DNA of 64,000 bases from Aptenodytes patagonicus (Eukaryota; Chordata; Aves; Sphenisciformes; Spheniscidae): NCBI RefSeq assembly GCF_965638725.1, contig NC_134950.1:107344802-107408801 (forward strand), in the 5' to 3' direction. Under the pieces are notes generated by a model, which saw nothing but the letters and a program-made list of their open reading frames with translations, was not told the origin of the DNA and searched no databases. Positions 1 to 12,000 of this stretch are shown here, in pieces (within the stretch, counting starts at the first letter, position 1; each line of letters begins with the position of its first letter). The translations under genes were made by a program, and so were the position numbers.

Positions 1-625
1 GGGAAGTGGATACATGTAGTCAGGTAAACTAAACTTCTTGCTTGTTTTACTCAGTTACCTAGATCACCAGGCTAGAAAAGCACAGTATGATACACAGCTT
101 AGTTGTGAACACAATTTATTCCTAAATTTACAGTCAGCGGACTTGTGTTTTCTCATTCTATTACCCTCATTGGTGCTAAGCAAATCTAAATTAGTTATGT
201 ACAAAAATTCACTAAATAAGCAAGCATCAGCTAAAAGCTAGCTTATTTAAATATGCTTACTTGGGTGAGACATCACAGTCAACAGTTAAATATTATCACC
301 TTTTGACTGCTGTCTACACTTAAAACGGGAATAAAAGTATCACAATCTGTCCACCATATATAAATTAGACCTACCATAAAATGTTGTTCGAGATTTGCTT
401 CAGATAATACTACTGAAGAAGTATCTTTCAAACTCACCTTTAAGCTGTAAATATCTGTGCTTTCTTCCATATTTAAAAGACTTCAAACTGGTGTTCTTTT
501 CCAGAAATTGATCCAGCTGCTATTTCAAAGCAGTCTGAGCACATTTAAAAGCAAATTAAGGAAAAAAATTAAAGTTAGAGAGTGTTTTCAACAGAGTTCA
601 ATATCACACTGAATCACAGAACTAC
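1..625. other. AT-rich non-coding flank
   Basis: I see no supportable gene or recognisable repeat here. On the minus strand a block at 432-541 has a good acceptor (T-rich tract then GTGCTCAG) and donor (AAAG then GTGAGTTT). All three frames contain a stop, so I do not call it an exon. Confidence 0.4.
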
Positions 626-630
626 ACCAT

Positions 631-708
631 TGTTGTGGTTCAACCCCGCAGGCAGCTAAACACCACACAGCCATTCGTTCACCCCTGCACCCAGCTAAAA
701 CCAGGACA
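631..708 (-). mobile_element. Miniature solo LTR (ERVL-like family), interior deleted, 5-bp TSD
   Basis: The 78-bp element keeps both ends of the LTR family that also occurs at 2517, 32692 and 44864. On the minus strand it starts TGTCCTGGTTTTAGCTGGG, then jumps directly to the family's last ~58 bp, ending GGTTGAACCACAACA. It is flanked by a perfect 5-bp duplication, ACCAT (626-630 and 709-713), so both outer boundaries are real. About 500 bp of LTR interior (CRE, TATA and poly-A region) is missing. Either it inserted as a miniature element or it was deleted internally afterwards. Confidence 0.85.
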
Positions 709-713
709 ACCAT

Positions 714-2516
714 GTAAGTAAACGTGATCATTTTCTTCTTCATCTGCAGTTGTGTGAGTGATTTTATATAAAACAAAACACATGCACACAAAGATCACTG
801 CTTCCTTGTTTTGCGTTTTGCAGCAGTGATGTAAACCTAGTAAGCTTCAGCAGCCATTATAGGGAATTGCATGTATTTTCATTAATTAAATATTAAGCGG
901 TATTTCCAACTACTTTCACTTTATAAAAATATTTGTTCAAAATTGTATTTAATTTATAATATTTAAATATTACATTTTAATTAATAATATAGAAATAATA
1001 TAAATAATAATATATAAAGTATATATATGACATGCTAATGATTATATTAATATAAACAATTAATTATAAAATAATAAAAATTTATTTTGATATTCACCCA
1101 GCAGCGAAGAGCTTCTTGTCAGCATATCCATATTTTCACTTATGGAATTGACTACCACCAGTCTACCTAGTTCAGAAGTCCAGAAGACTTACTTTTACAG
1201 CTCACAAATTAAGGAACAAGAGGAGACAGAGACATTGTTTTTAATGCAGAACATGACAGTATTACTCCTGATACTTTAATCTCTCAATCAGCTCAGAGTG
1301 TTTAGATGTTAGCACGGTTAAAATAGCCAACAGTGAAAAGACTTCCTATCTGTACTCCAAAATACCACGTGTAAACTCTAACTGAAGGCCTTGACTGAAC
1401 AGAGAACACAAACTGTTTAACCTCAGCAAAGTCAATTTCATCTTGAGTTATCATAAAGATGTTTTCTCCTGCCTTTATTTTTACCCTTGCCTTATCAGCA
1501 AGAGTATCCATTTTCATAAAGCATGAGCTACAACTAGCTTGCAATAGCAGGGCTATTTCTTTGTTTAAAAAAAACACTATACACACACTGCTATACACAC
1601 TTAACTGAACGCATGTCTGATCATAGCCTTTGTAATTACATGGCTGAAACAAATGTACCTAAACAGTATCATGATAAATGATGACCAGACAGATGCAAGA
1701 GATACTGCTGTTTTGAAATGACCACAAAGACAAGAAGGGGAAAGAAAGATGTTTTTTATGCTTGATCACCAACCAGAAGTCAGCAAAATAAGAATTTCAA
1801 TTTCACACCTTATGATAATTTACTTACGGCAAAACAATACATATTATTCTTGATGCCTGCCTGATGTCAGAAGGGAATGAGCAGAACAGAGGAAATTGTT
1901 CAATTGTTCTTCAGCAGAAGGTAAAACTCAGTATTGCCAAAGTTGAATAATTTGATTACAGAAAGATTTAGAAAAACGGAAGTCTCATCATGTCTTAGTG
2001 AGAAATGCAGAGTAGAAACAAGATGGTAAGCAAGGGGAATCCACATGTTCGAAGGAGACATGAGAAGTTTTTATATAATGAGCAAAAATTAGGAGGTAAG
2101 GTGCAGGAATCAGAATGAGAAGCCAATAAGCGTGATGTTACTTATATAACTGAAGGCCAAAATGAATGAATTCAGAGAAACCGCAGTTCCAGGAACTATC
2201 TTTTTCCTTTCTGGTCTTCAGAAAAAAAAGTAGAGGCAATTTTTTCCAATGCTCAGTGGAAAGACGGCTGAAAAAATGTTCTAAGGCGGCTGATGAATAT
2301 GGAGTTGTCAGACCAGCAACCTTGAGTCATCATCTCCTCTTTTGAAACCTGATGACAGATTGGTCTCTGAAAATCCTGAAAAAGAATATTCTTCACAGAA
2401 CCCATGTTCACAGCTAGCTCTAGATCCTGCCAGAGAGAAAATGATGGCAGAAGTACATGGTGGACAATATTGAACCTCATGAGCGATGTGAAAAGTGCAA
2501 ACAGTCCTAAAGCTTT
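714..2516. other. Non-coding, with AT-rich low-complexity tract
   Basis: There is no supportable gene. Positions ~938-1085 are almost pure A/T, with repeated TAATAT/ATAAT runs. A minus-strand open stretch at 1302-1652 lacks convincing splice borders and family resemblance, so it is not called. Confidence 0.4.
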
Positions 2517-3107
2517 TGTCCTGGTTCCAGCTGGTATAGAGTTAATTTTCATCCTAGCAGCTGGCACAGTGCTGTGTTTTGGATTTAGGATGAGAATAAT
2601 GTGATAACACACCGATGTTTTAGTTGTTGCTGAGCAGTGTTCATACTAAGTCAAGGACTTTTCAGCTTCCCATACTCTGCAAGCAAGGAGGTGCACAAGA
2701 AGCTGGGAGGGAGCATAGCCAGGACAGCTGACCCAAACTGGCCAAAGGGATATTCCATACCATATGATGTCATGCTCGGTATATAAGCTGGGGGGGGTTG
2801 GCCGGGGGGCAGTGATTGCTCCTTGGGGACTGGCTGGGCATCGGTCGGTGGGTGGTGAGCAACTGCATCACTTGTTTTTTCCTGGGTTTTGTTCCTCTCC
2901 CTCTGTTGTTGTTTTCCTTTTAATTACAATTTATTATTATTATTATTATCATTATTATTATTATTTCAATTACTAAACTGTTCTTATTTCAACCCACAAG
3001 TTTTCTTACTTTTGCTCTTCCGATTCTCTCCCCCATCCCACTGCAGGGCGGGGAGTGAGCGAGCGGCTGTGTGGTGCTTGGTTGCCGACTGGGGTTAAAC
3101 CACGACA
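2517..3107 (+). mobile_element. Solo LTR, ERVL-like, with perfect 5-bp TSD (GCTTT)
   Basis: The 591-bp LTR runs from TGTCCTGGTTCC to GGTTAAACCACGACA. The duplication GCTTT lies at 2512-2516 and 3108-3112. Orientation is given by a TATA box, TATATAAG (2780-2787), with a CRE-like TGATGTCA 8 bp upstream (2765-2772). An interrupted ATT microsatellite lies at ~2931-2966. No internal retroviral region is attached, so this is a solo LTR left by LTR-LTR recombination. The 5-bp duplication fits ERVL-type integration better than the 6 bp usual for avian alpha/ERVK-type elements. Confidence 0.9.
2765..2787 (+). promoter_or_regulatory. LTR core promoter: CRE-like site plus TATA box
   Basis: TGATGTCA (one change from the CRE palindrome) is followed 8 bp later by TATATAAG, inside the LTR at 2517-3107. 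The same arrangement recurs in the LTRs at 32692 and 44864, which supports it as the U3 promoter. Present activity is unknown. Confidence 0.6.
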
Positions 3108-3420
3108 GCTTTATACATGCATCCAACTGAATGCAACTACACTCTACAGCAAATTTTATAAGCTAAATCTTCCAGTTAGAACCGCTCAATTCTGACATCA
3201 GGTCATTAATTTTCAGGCTATGCTGTTGTTTTTGCTCTGACAAGTGGCTTTGTAAAGGTTTTTTCCCCTCTGAGAGCAGGTAATTCATTTCTTGATGAGT
3301 TTTTGCAGAATCTTTCTATTGATCTGCTTTTGCATTTCTTCACATTACAGGAAACAGGAAAATCACATTTCTTCCATTACAGGAAACACATTTCTTACAC
3401 ATTACAGGTCCTGCCCTACC

Positions 3421-3451
<31 letters not shown>

Positions 3452-5912
3452 TCAAGGTTGGCTAGTTAAACACATATTTTCTACATTTCCTGATAACACA
3501 AAATTTTGCCTCAGCTGCAGTCTGTCGGTGACTTCCATGAACTTCAGTGACATTGGTTGCATGACTCAGGATTGTAGTAGAATTTAGTCATATAAACCTA
3601 CCTGGATAAAAAGGCAACTATTTCTTGTAGATTTAGTAACTGTAGCTTAATCTGAAACATCTGCATTTGAAAGAAAGTACTAAAGCTGCAAGTTTTAAAA
3701 ATATCACTGCCTCCTGTGCGAAACATTTTTTCAGGTCTCCAAACTTATTTCTTAATCCACAGTTCAGAGACAACTGATTATCCACACAACATCAAAGATT
3801 TGTGAATGCGGCACGTGATCTGAATGACTAATAGACTAACCAAAATGAGCTAAATGCTTTGGTTCAGACACAGGTTTGCTGCAAGCCCAATGTAAGGGAC
3901 ACTACAATGTTAAGCTGTTTCAACAACTATTCAGAAGAGACCTGTTTCTAGCGTGAATAATCTGAACCAGGCTTATCTCCAACTCTGCATAAATTCTCTT
4001 CCGAGTTGTCCTAGCTGTGTTAGCTGGCACACAGCAGAGGAACCAAAAAAAGGGTACAGGAGCTAAGGCAGTAGAGACCCTTTGCCCTACACTACCCAGT
4101 GCGGCACTGCCACACCTGTGACCAAGGAAGCAGCCTTACTTGCTACACCTCGCATTACAAATAGCCCGACTCAGGAGTGTAAGCAGAAGCCTCACACCCC
4201 CTCATGCTTCTGCCAATGGCTTTGCTGGACTACAGTTAGACCTTAAGCTAAAAATTAGAACTAGCCCGCTTAACAAAACTGTATCATTTTGCCTGCTCCA
4301 AATCATCAAGGCAACACTGCAGATTCACTTTCTGAATTCAATTCCTGTGGATTTAATTAAGGTTGTGGGTTAGTTGTTATTTTTTTAAAACTTTATGTAA
4401 ATTTTATTATGCAATTATGTAAATATTCTTTACATAACTACTTCTGTACTTATATTAGAATACTCATTTTCATACCACAGAGGAAAGAAGTTTATAGACC
4501 ACAAGCTATTCAAAATTTAAATTGCACTGTACTAGCTCATAGACTTACAGAATACACAACATCCGCTAGGACAGGAAGACTTAAAGTCCATTTCAATGAA
4601 AGTCCCTCAAAATATCAACAGAATACACTATTTATATGTAAAATTCTTAAAAAGAAATTTCTCATCGCAGTGAAATTATTTACTACCACTCCAGTATTTA
4701 TGCACTATGTCCAGAAGATATTTCATAGGTGTTGCTTCATATACATGTTTATTGACTGCCAGAGCTTTTGCTTTATGATTTTCCTGAAAGTAACTGGAGG
4801 AATAAAAATAGAAAACTTTCAATTCAAGGTGGTGCTTTTTTAAACTGGAGTAATCTCGTAACTGTGAAGCACGATATGCAACAAAAATGGATACGATCAA
4901 GTAGTTTTGCCAAAAATCCTTTACATTGTATATGCATTAAAAAGCCCTAAAACAGGTACTCAACAGTTTGTTCTGTAGTTCTAACTTTTTTCTGAAAAAA
5001 TGTTTATTTTCTTCAAGATGAGAACGTCTTTGTTTAGCTCTGGTATTAAGCAGAGTTCAACAAGCCTCTAGCTTGTTTGGGAAAAACCCTAAGCACCACT
5101 TTGCTGGCCATTCTTAAGTCAAAGGGTTTTACTATGGAAAAGTCTGGATGCATTTATTTTTATTAAAGCTCTTGAAAAGTTTCCTTTACAAATTTCCATT
5201 CTTCAGTTTTTAAATAGTTTTTACAAAACTGTAGTCTCTTGGACTAAAACAGAGCCTTAAGAAAAAGTTTTTTGCATAGCTTCTCTACTACTTCTCTAGC
5301 TCTTCCACTCTATAAAGTTTAACTTTTCCTGTAATGAAGTCCCTACTAACATTACTACAAACCTGCCCAACCCAAAGATGAAACAAAAAATTAACACAAT
5401 TCTATCTTTGATTTCACTAAAAGACAAATTGGGATTACAAATAATGCTAATGCAAATATGTGTAAAACAAATTGCTACTGTACTGTTCCATAGAAGACAG
5501 AGAGCCTTCTGACAAAAGTTATTCCAATGAACAGGACAAGATGGTGGATCTTTCCATATAGGACTGGCATACCATCACCAGAGTCTTCTGACTGCTTACC
5601 AAATGAATGAAAATATTAGACAGTCCTAAGGCTGGCATTGCAGAGAACAGGCTTCTCAGCAGTTCTTATTTTTGCAAGCAAAAAAGGTACTGAGTGACAG
5701 AACTATATTAAAATCTGAAAAGCAATCTAAGAAAATATAATTGTCGTTAAAGGTCCATTTTAACATTTGAGATATATAATGCACAATAATCAGCTCTCTT
5801 TTCTAGTGCTTACCTGTCTGCCAATTTTGTTCTTTGTTCTTCACATACAGTTTCCAGAGAGATGACAAATAATTTTTGCTCAGGCATTTATACTCCAGCA
5901 TTAGGTTGTTCA
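3108..5912. other. Non-coding; likely 3' UTR and 3' flank of the minus-strand gene
   Basis: It holds an A23 run (3429-3451) and two minus-strand AATAAA hexamers (rc TTTATT at 5153-5158 and 5159-5164), which could be the poly-A signal of the gene ending at 5913. A minus-strand exon-like block at 3602-3660 has a good acceptor and donor and an open 59-nt leucine-rich frame. A GTAAGC donor at 5808-5813 could indicate a spliced 3' UTR. Confidence 0.4.
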
Positions 5913-6043
5913 TTATTTTTCTGCAAAGCTATGAAGTTTTTGTTTCTCAGCAGGTCGGTTTGCTTCATTGTACAATTTTCTACTGCTGAGCAGTTCAGAT
6001 GCTGAGAGTGTGTTAGAACTCTCCTGAGCTTGCATGTGCTCCT
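5913..6043 (-). CDS. Terminal coding exon 7 of the putative gene
   Basis: The acceptor is TATCCACCTCTTCAG|AG. With the base carried from exon 6 it reads EEHMQAQESSNTLSASELLS and on to KQKLHSFAEK, then TAA at 5913-5915 followed directly by TGA. Shifting one base after the stop opens a further protein-like stretch up to a GTAAGC donor. The real last exon may therefore lie further on, with a frameshift here. Confidence 0.45.
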
Positions 6044-9000
6044 CTGAAGAGGTGGATAATTAATCTATTTCTAGTGAGTCTGAAAAAGAAAAAAAAAAAT
6101 ACACAGTCATGTCAACAGAATATCCTCATTTTAAAATTACTTTCAAGAATAAAATCTTTATTGATTTTTTTACTATGAAAATCCACCTAGTTTTTGAAAC
6201 TAGGTCTGGAGATGATAAAAACACTTCCAGACTAGTTCTCAGGTATCTATTTTTTTATTTTGAAAAAGCTCAGCTCTTTCAGTAAAATTTTACTTGCTTT
6301 GGAGTACTTTAGACATTCCGCACAACTGCAAACAGTGCCATCACCTTGTCTACAAGTTACTAAATGTAAAAGGATCTTTGCTTAAGAAAAAATAATGCAT
6401 GTATGAACTACTGGAATAATTTGTAATATACATTCCCTGTAGTAAATAGAACTGAGTAACAAATTTAAATTTACAGAAGTGAAAAGCCAATAACTAAACC
6501 CAATCGTATGCATGATGCTTAGCAAGGGGGAGAAAGAATATAAAGACTTAGTTTCAACTGTGTAAAACATCTTCACTGCCAAGTCTTAGTGAGTTCTTTT
6601 CACATGGTTTCATGCAAACAGTATTTAAGACTTTTGAAAGTACTGTCCTTCCTGATTCTCTAAATTGGTGAAGGCTAAATTTAAACTAGATTGCCACTAA
6701 TGATTATCGCTGCCATATGTTAAAGTAAGAACTCTTTATGATGTTGCTAAACACAACTGGAAGTTAAACAGAAAGGTATGAATTAAGACATATTTTGTTA
6801 CTAAACGAAGTATCTGGAGTGTGAGTTATCTTCTTGGAAACAAGCAAATACTGCATTTCATGGACCTGTGAAAGGATGAATCTTTAGAGAGATATTAAAA
6901 GAATCCACTAGGTAGTGCACAAGGCATAGAGGAGACAGGCAACAGTCTGGAGACCTAACTCCCAGCTAGAAACTGTTTTCAATTAAAAACAAAAGTCATC
7001 ACAAAGAATTAAAAGAAACCCCAAAATCTAAGGTTAAAATTACTGATGACAAACCTTAGTGAAAAGTCCAGGGTACAAGCAAATTACAGGTCACTTTGGC
7101 AATACAAGTTCACTTCTATGCACGTTCACTGACTACATCTGGAGGAAAAAAGAATCTCTCTGCTAAATAGACAAAGATTTTTTTCCTAAAGCCTACACTA
7201 CATGTTGTTGCTAGAGAAGAGCAGGGAGAGTGTGAACTACCAAATACCTAATGTGTGACACTGAGCTGAAACCCAAAGGTCACATCCATTTCTCCCGTCA
7301 CACAGGAGGAAGGAAACACAGGGGCTTGTGCATCAGTTCCATGTCATTTCTACCGCAAGATGTGTGTCCATTATGTCTCTGAGGATTGTGGTAGAAGAGA
7401 TTTAGCAATCTTAACAAAACTGTGAATCAATATCTAGCAGTCTGTATGACACGTTATACCTATAGATTTGTTATATGTTCTTTTTATTTATGCATCCAAC
7501 ACTCAGCTCAAGATCCTCTTTCGTGCAGCCCATGTGCACCTCTTCCTCCACAACGCTACCGCCAGTTATTAGCCAAATTACCTAATGTTTACCTAAGCCA
7601 TTACCTCCCTGCACTCCTGAAGTACTCTCATGCACACTACCTGCTGAGCAAGAGGCACTTTTTGGCCGGTCTGCACGCAACTCAGAGGTAGGCACAACAG
7701 GTACGTAATGACTAAAGACTGCAGTCTTTTCTTCAGTAAAGACACCAATTAGAAAGCTCAAAAATTCCTTCTACTTGAAGACTGAATTTGACTTCCATTT
7801 CATTACAGAGATTAGATATCTCAGAGATACTGACTGTCACAGAATAATAAACAAAGTAGAAAAGAACCATAAACAGCCACAGACACATACTTCTTACATA
7901 GAAGATGATATAGTAATAATTTGCACCATGGTAATCAACACCTTGAACAAAGCAAGCAAAAGAATTAAAGTGCTAAAATTGATACCTGGATGGGTTGTAA
8001 AGTTAGCCTGGACAGTAATTTTATCATAAGTTTCAGCTTCATCTTGAAGTTTTAGATTTGGGTCTTTTTTAGACAAATCCTGAGTCTTACTTTCTGAAAA
8101 TGTAACTTTGCTACTTCTTTTTCAGGTCCTTGTTTACTGTTGAGATATTTAGCTGGCAAAACATTAGACAAATATTTATACTGTAGTAAAGAAAAAACCA
8201 AAATTTAGGTTTGCTATCAAATAACTACAGATAATTTAATATATGGATATACACTAGAATATGCAAGAGAAAAGAGTGCTAATGGATCACCTAGATAATC
8301 CTCATTTTCCAAGCATGACAAAATAAAATGTGGTATTTTTTGAACAGAACTGAAATACAGCTTTTTAAAGTTGAGCCACTGACGAGGTACTCCACACTTA
8401 TTGATCGTTTGGGATTACAAGAAAACTAGGTGATAACAGATTGATAATTTTATGCTACACTGCATTTTTGCTTTTTTCCATAAATTGCCAACACAGTATG
8501 CTGCATTATTAGTGTTAGCACTACTGCTGTTAAAATTGCTTTCTGTTGATTCAGAGCACAAGTACACTGAACTCATAGTTGCCTGCAAAACACTAATATA
8601 ATCTTCAGCAATTTCCACTACATTGAAATTTCATACTCTAGGCATAGGGATTTAATGCAAAATTCCAAACAAGTTCCAAATATAGGTGATTAAATATAAT
8701 GCAAAATGTCTCATGCCATCTGTTTTTTTTGTAAAGTACCAAGAACTAATTCTTATAAGGTATTTCATATACCGTTCTACTTGCTTGAAGTTAAACACTT
8801 GCATTCTTTAAGAAATCAAGACCCTAGTATTTACACTTGCATAGGAAGTGTTACGAGAGTTAATCTTTTCCTAGCATTAGCTGAACTTCCTATTACAAAG
8901 GTATCTAGGTATATCTAACAAATTGTGTTTGGAAACATGCTTGTTAAAATGGTTGCTAATGATTCTTCTCTCATTCTTCCCCTTTTTTTTTCCAAAGGAA

Positions 9001-12000
9001 AATTATAAAATTCTGAAGATGCCAGCATTTTTGCAGTATTCCATCTTAGACACTGTAACTATCAGGACATGTGTTTGGTAGGCTAGGCTGTATACCCTTT
9101 TGCTGATGAAGTGATACAAAATGCCAGGAAATTCTATAAGAAAGTTTTTTCAAGACCACAGATCTTATCACTGTCATCTTTGATATTTATCATGGACTAA
9201 TAAGAACCTTTAAGTGCTCTTGCAACCTCTTCTCTCAAACTTTTGCTTTGAAATGTAACTCTCCAAAGCCAGCATACAAACTTACTCTATCTCTGCCCAA
9301 AAAAGCACAGACAGCAGCACAGTCTTCATGGAAGTCTGTCACCTCTTGCAATGAAACCTCAGTCTCTCTCCTTACAGAGATATGGCGACTCCAAGTATCA
9401 GGAAAAAATCATGAGGATTGCTAAAAATTCAGGACCCAATCATCTTGAACTTACAGTTAGCTGGTAAAGCAGATATATAAGATGACCATGCTATGCCAAC
9501 TGTGAAGCACTTCCTGCAGTAATCTCCTTCTCCATGCAATTCTGCTTCATTTATTAGCAATGGAAATGTCAGTCCTACTATCTAAAATGTTAAAGAAAGA
9601 GCTGGTGGTAGAAACACTTTGATCCCAAATAGTATGAAGCTGCTGAACTTCAAGCAATACCAAAAAAACCCTGTACATGTTTGACAAGTAAAAGAAAGGT
9701 TCAGCTGGAAAGAAGTATTTGAAAGAAGTATCAATTCTGGGTTTTAGTTTTGGCAGAGCAGGTAGTGTTGGGCCGCTCAGTTCAACTGTGCCTTAAGTTA
9801 CGAGCTAAACCTGCAAAAGCCATGAGAGGGACATCATCAATTCAGCAGAGCCCAGCTTTGTAAATACCACTGTAGCTACCATTAGCAGTGGGAAGAAATT
9901 TTATGACTAGACATCAAAAATAAAAACAATGCGTTAAGGAAAGAGATAAGAAAGGTGTAGACAAGGCCAAACTAATAATGCAAGGAAAGATTATTCCAAC
10001 AACAGCACAATATACCTCAGATGTAACCTGAAATTGTCCCAGTTTTGAGCAAATACCAGGCTGACAACAGAACAAAGGTGAATATCCCAGAAAGAATTTC
10101 AGACATTTAAGATCATTTCATCTATAACCAAAAGAAAGGTATTTTTATAAGCCTATACCTATACAGGTGCAGGTATTTTTCATGAAATCTCTGGTACCAA
10201 AACAGCTATGGATACAAAAAAGCTAATGGCAATACAAGCTTACTTATTTATTACTATGTTGCTTCCATACTTGAGAGGTGGGTCCAACCTCAGATTTCTT
10301 GTTCTTTAACATTTATGCCATCAGTTTTGCAGATACCAAGGAAATAACATTTGAAAATTTAAAAACATAAACAGAAATTGACTACAAGTACCAAACATGC
10401 ATGTCTTTCTTAAAATTATGTCTCAAACAACTGTATAATCAGCAGCTGCCTTCATCACTTGAAAGTAAAATTATACAAATCCCAAACTTAATTCACATGA
10501 TAACCCAGATGCAGGACCTTAAGATCTGCATGAATCTGAGTCTCGCAAAAGCCAGAGAAACGATACTATCTTCCCCTTATCCACAACTTTATTTACCAAG
10601 CTTTTGGGTTTTTTCCTGAAGATTTCACAACTTATATAGATCTAAGCTGACCTAATTATATTTCATCTTCCTGACTGCAAAGATCAGGTTACACTGGGTA
10701 GAATTAACAGGAAAGACTGCTGATCTCCATCAGATCAGTAAGACTTTTGCTGGCAAGCTAATGACCACATTTCTAGAGCTCATTCCCCTTTTCCCTGCAA
10801 GGGTCTCTTGCTAGAATGCAGCAGCCAGAACACTGCTCTCTTAAAGCACAGAAGAATCCTGCTGTAACCAAAGTGGGGGGAAAGGCAATTGCAGCAGCAA
10901 TGAGAAAGTAATGGTATCCTTGGAACCTGAAATACCAGCAAATTCCTGTACTTCCTAGTACTTCTGCTGGGTCCAAATCCAATTTGTATCAAAACAAAAG
11001 TTCAAAGGGAAATTGGCAACAGCAGTTTTCTGTCTGATATTTAAGACTAGGCCTAAGTTTGCATTACAGCTATCCTTCAGATTCTAATAAAAGTTTAGAG
11101 GAGAATATTAAAATATCTGTATCAGTACTTTTGCTGCAGAGCCTTTCTGGTTTTGGTTACTTCACAGGATTTTTCCAAGCTTCTAGCAAAGGGCACGTCA
11201 CAGGACAGCGTAAGCTTTGTTCACTGGATTGTAGTAGGATATTCTTGCCGTTATGGCAGGAACAATTTAGTTCTAATGAGAGGTCTGTCAGAAATTTCTT
11301 TGAGTGTTCTTGGGCTATTCACCTCCTCTTTGTTCCAACTTCCATTTTATAAAATGGGGAGGTCAATAATTGTTCTCTCCTACTTATAGTCTCTGTCATT
11401 TTTCACCACAGTTCTGCATGTGACTCCACTAATCCACATTACTTCAGAATAGAGTTTAAATGAAGGCAATAATGTATTAGAAAATTTTCTAACACCATTT
11501 TGAGAGGAAAAATTAAATTTAAAATACTAAGTTGTATGCAACTTGTATCTTTATTAGAATCATAAAGTAACTCAGGTTGTAAGGGACCTCTGCATGTCCT
11601 CCATTGTCCAACCTTCTGCTCAAATGAGCTCTAACTTCAATGTCAGACAAAGCTGCACAGTGTTCCGTTCAGTCATATTTTGAAAGTCCTCCCTGGGTGC
11701 TTGACCAGTAGAAAAAATCCTTCCCTTACATCCAGCTGGAATTGTCTTTGTTGCCACGGAAATGCTAGCTGCCTCCTGTCCTTTTACTGTGTATATTTGT
11801 GAAAAGTCTGGCTTCATTTTCTCTGTATGCCCCCATTAAGTAGTGGAACACAGCAATTAGATTATCCTCCTGTTCCCCTTCCCCCAACTCTTCTCCAGGG
11901 TAAACAAAAACAGATCTCTCAGCCTATTCCTTATATGTTATATGTTCCAGCCCCATACCCTCTTAGAGGCCCTCCTCTGGACTCTCTCCAGTCTTATGAC

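Larger units (their letters stand above)
6080..11555. other. Introns 6, 5 and part of 4 of the putative gene
   Basis: Apart from exons 5 and 6 this is AT-rich, repeat-poor sequence. A GC-richer plus-strand open stretch (7422-7691) ends near a GTAGGC donor at 7687. It has no recognisable product and lies antisense to the gene model, so it is not called. Confidence 0.4.

Noticed and set aside
2764..3098. Overlapping open frames at 2764-2976 and 2889-3098, and similar ones at 32813-33258 and 44910-45317
   Set aside because: They lie wholly inside solo LTRs and partly translate TTA microsatellites.
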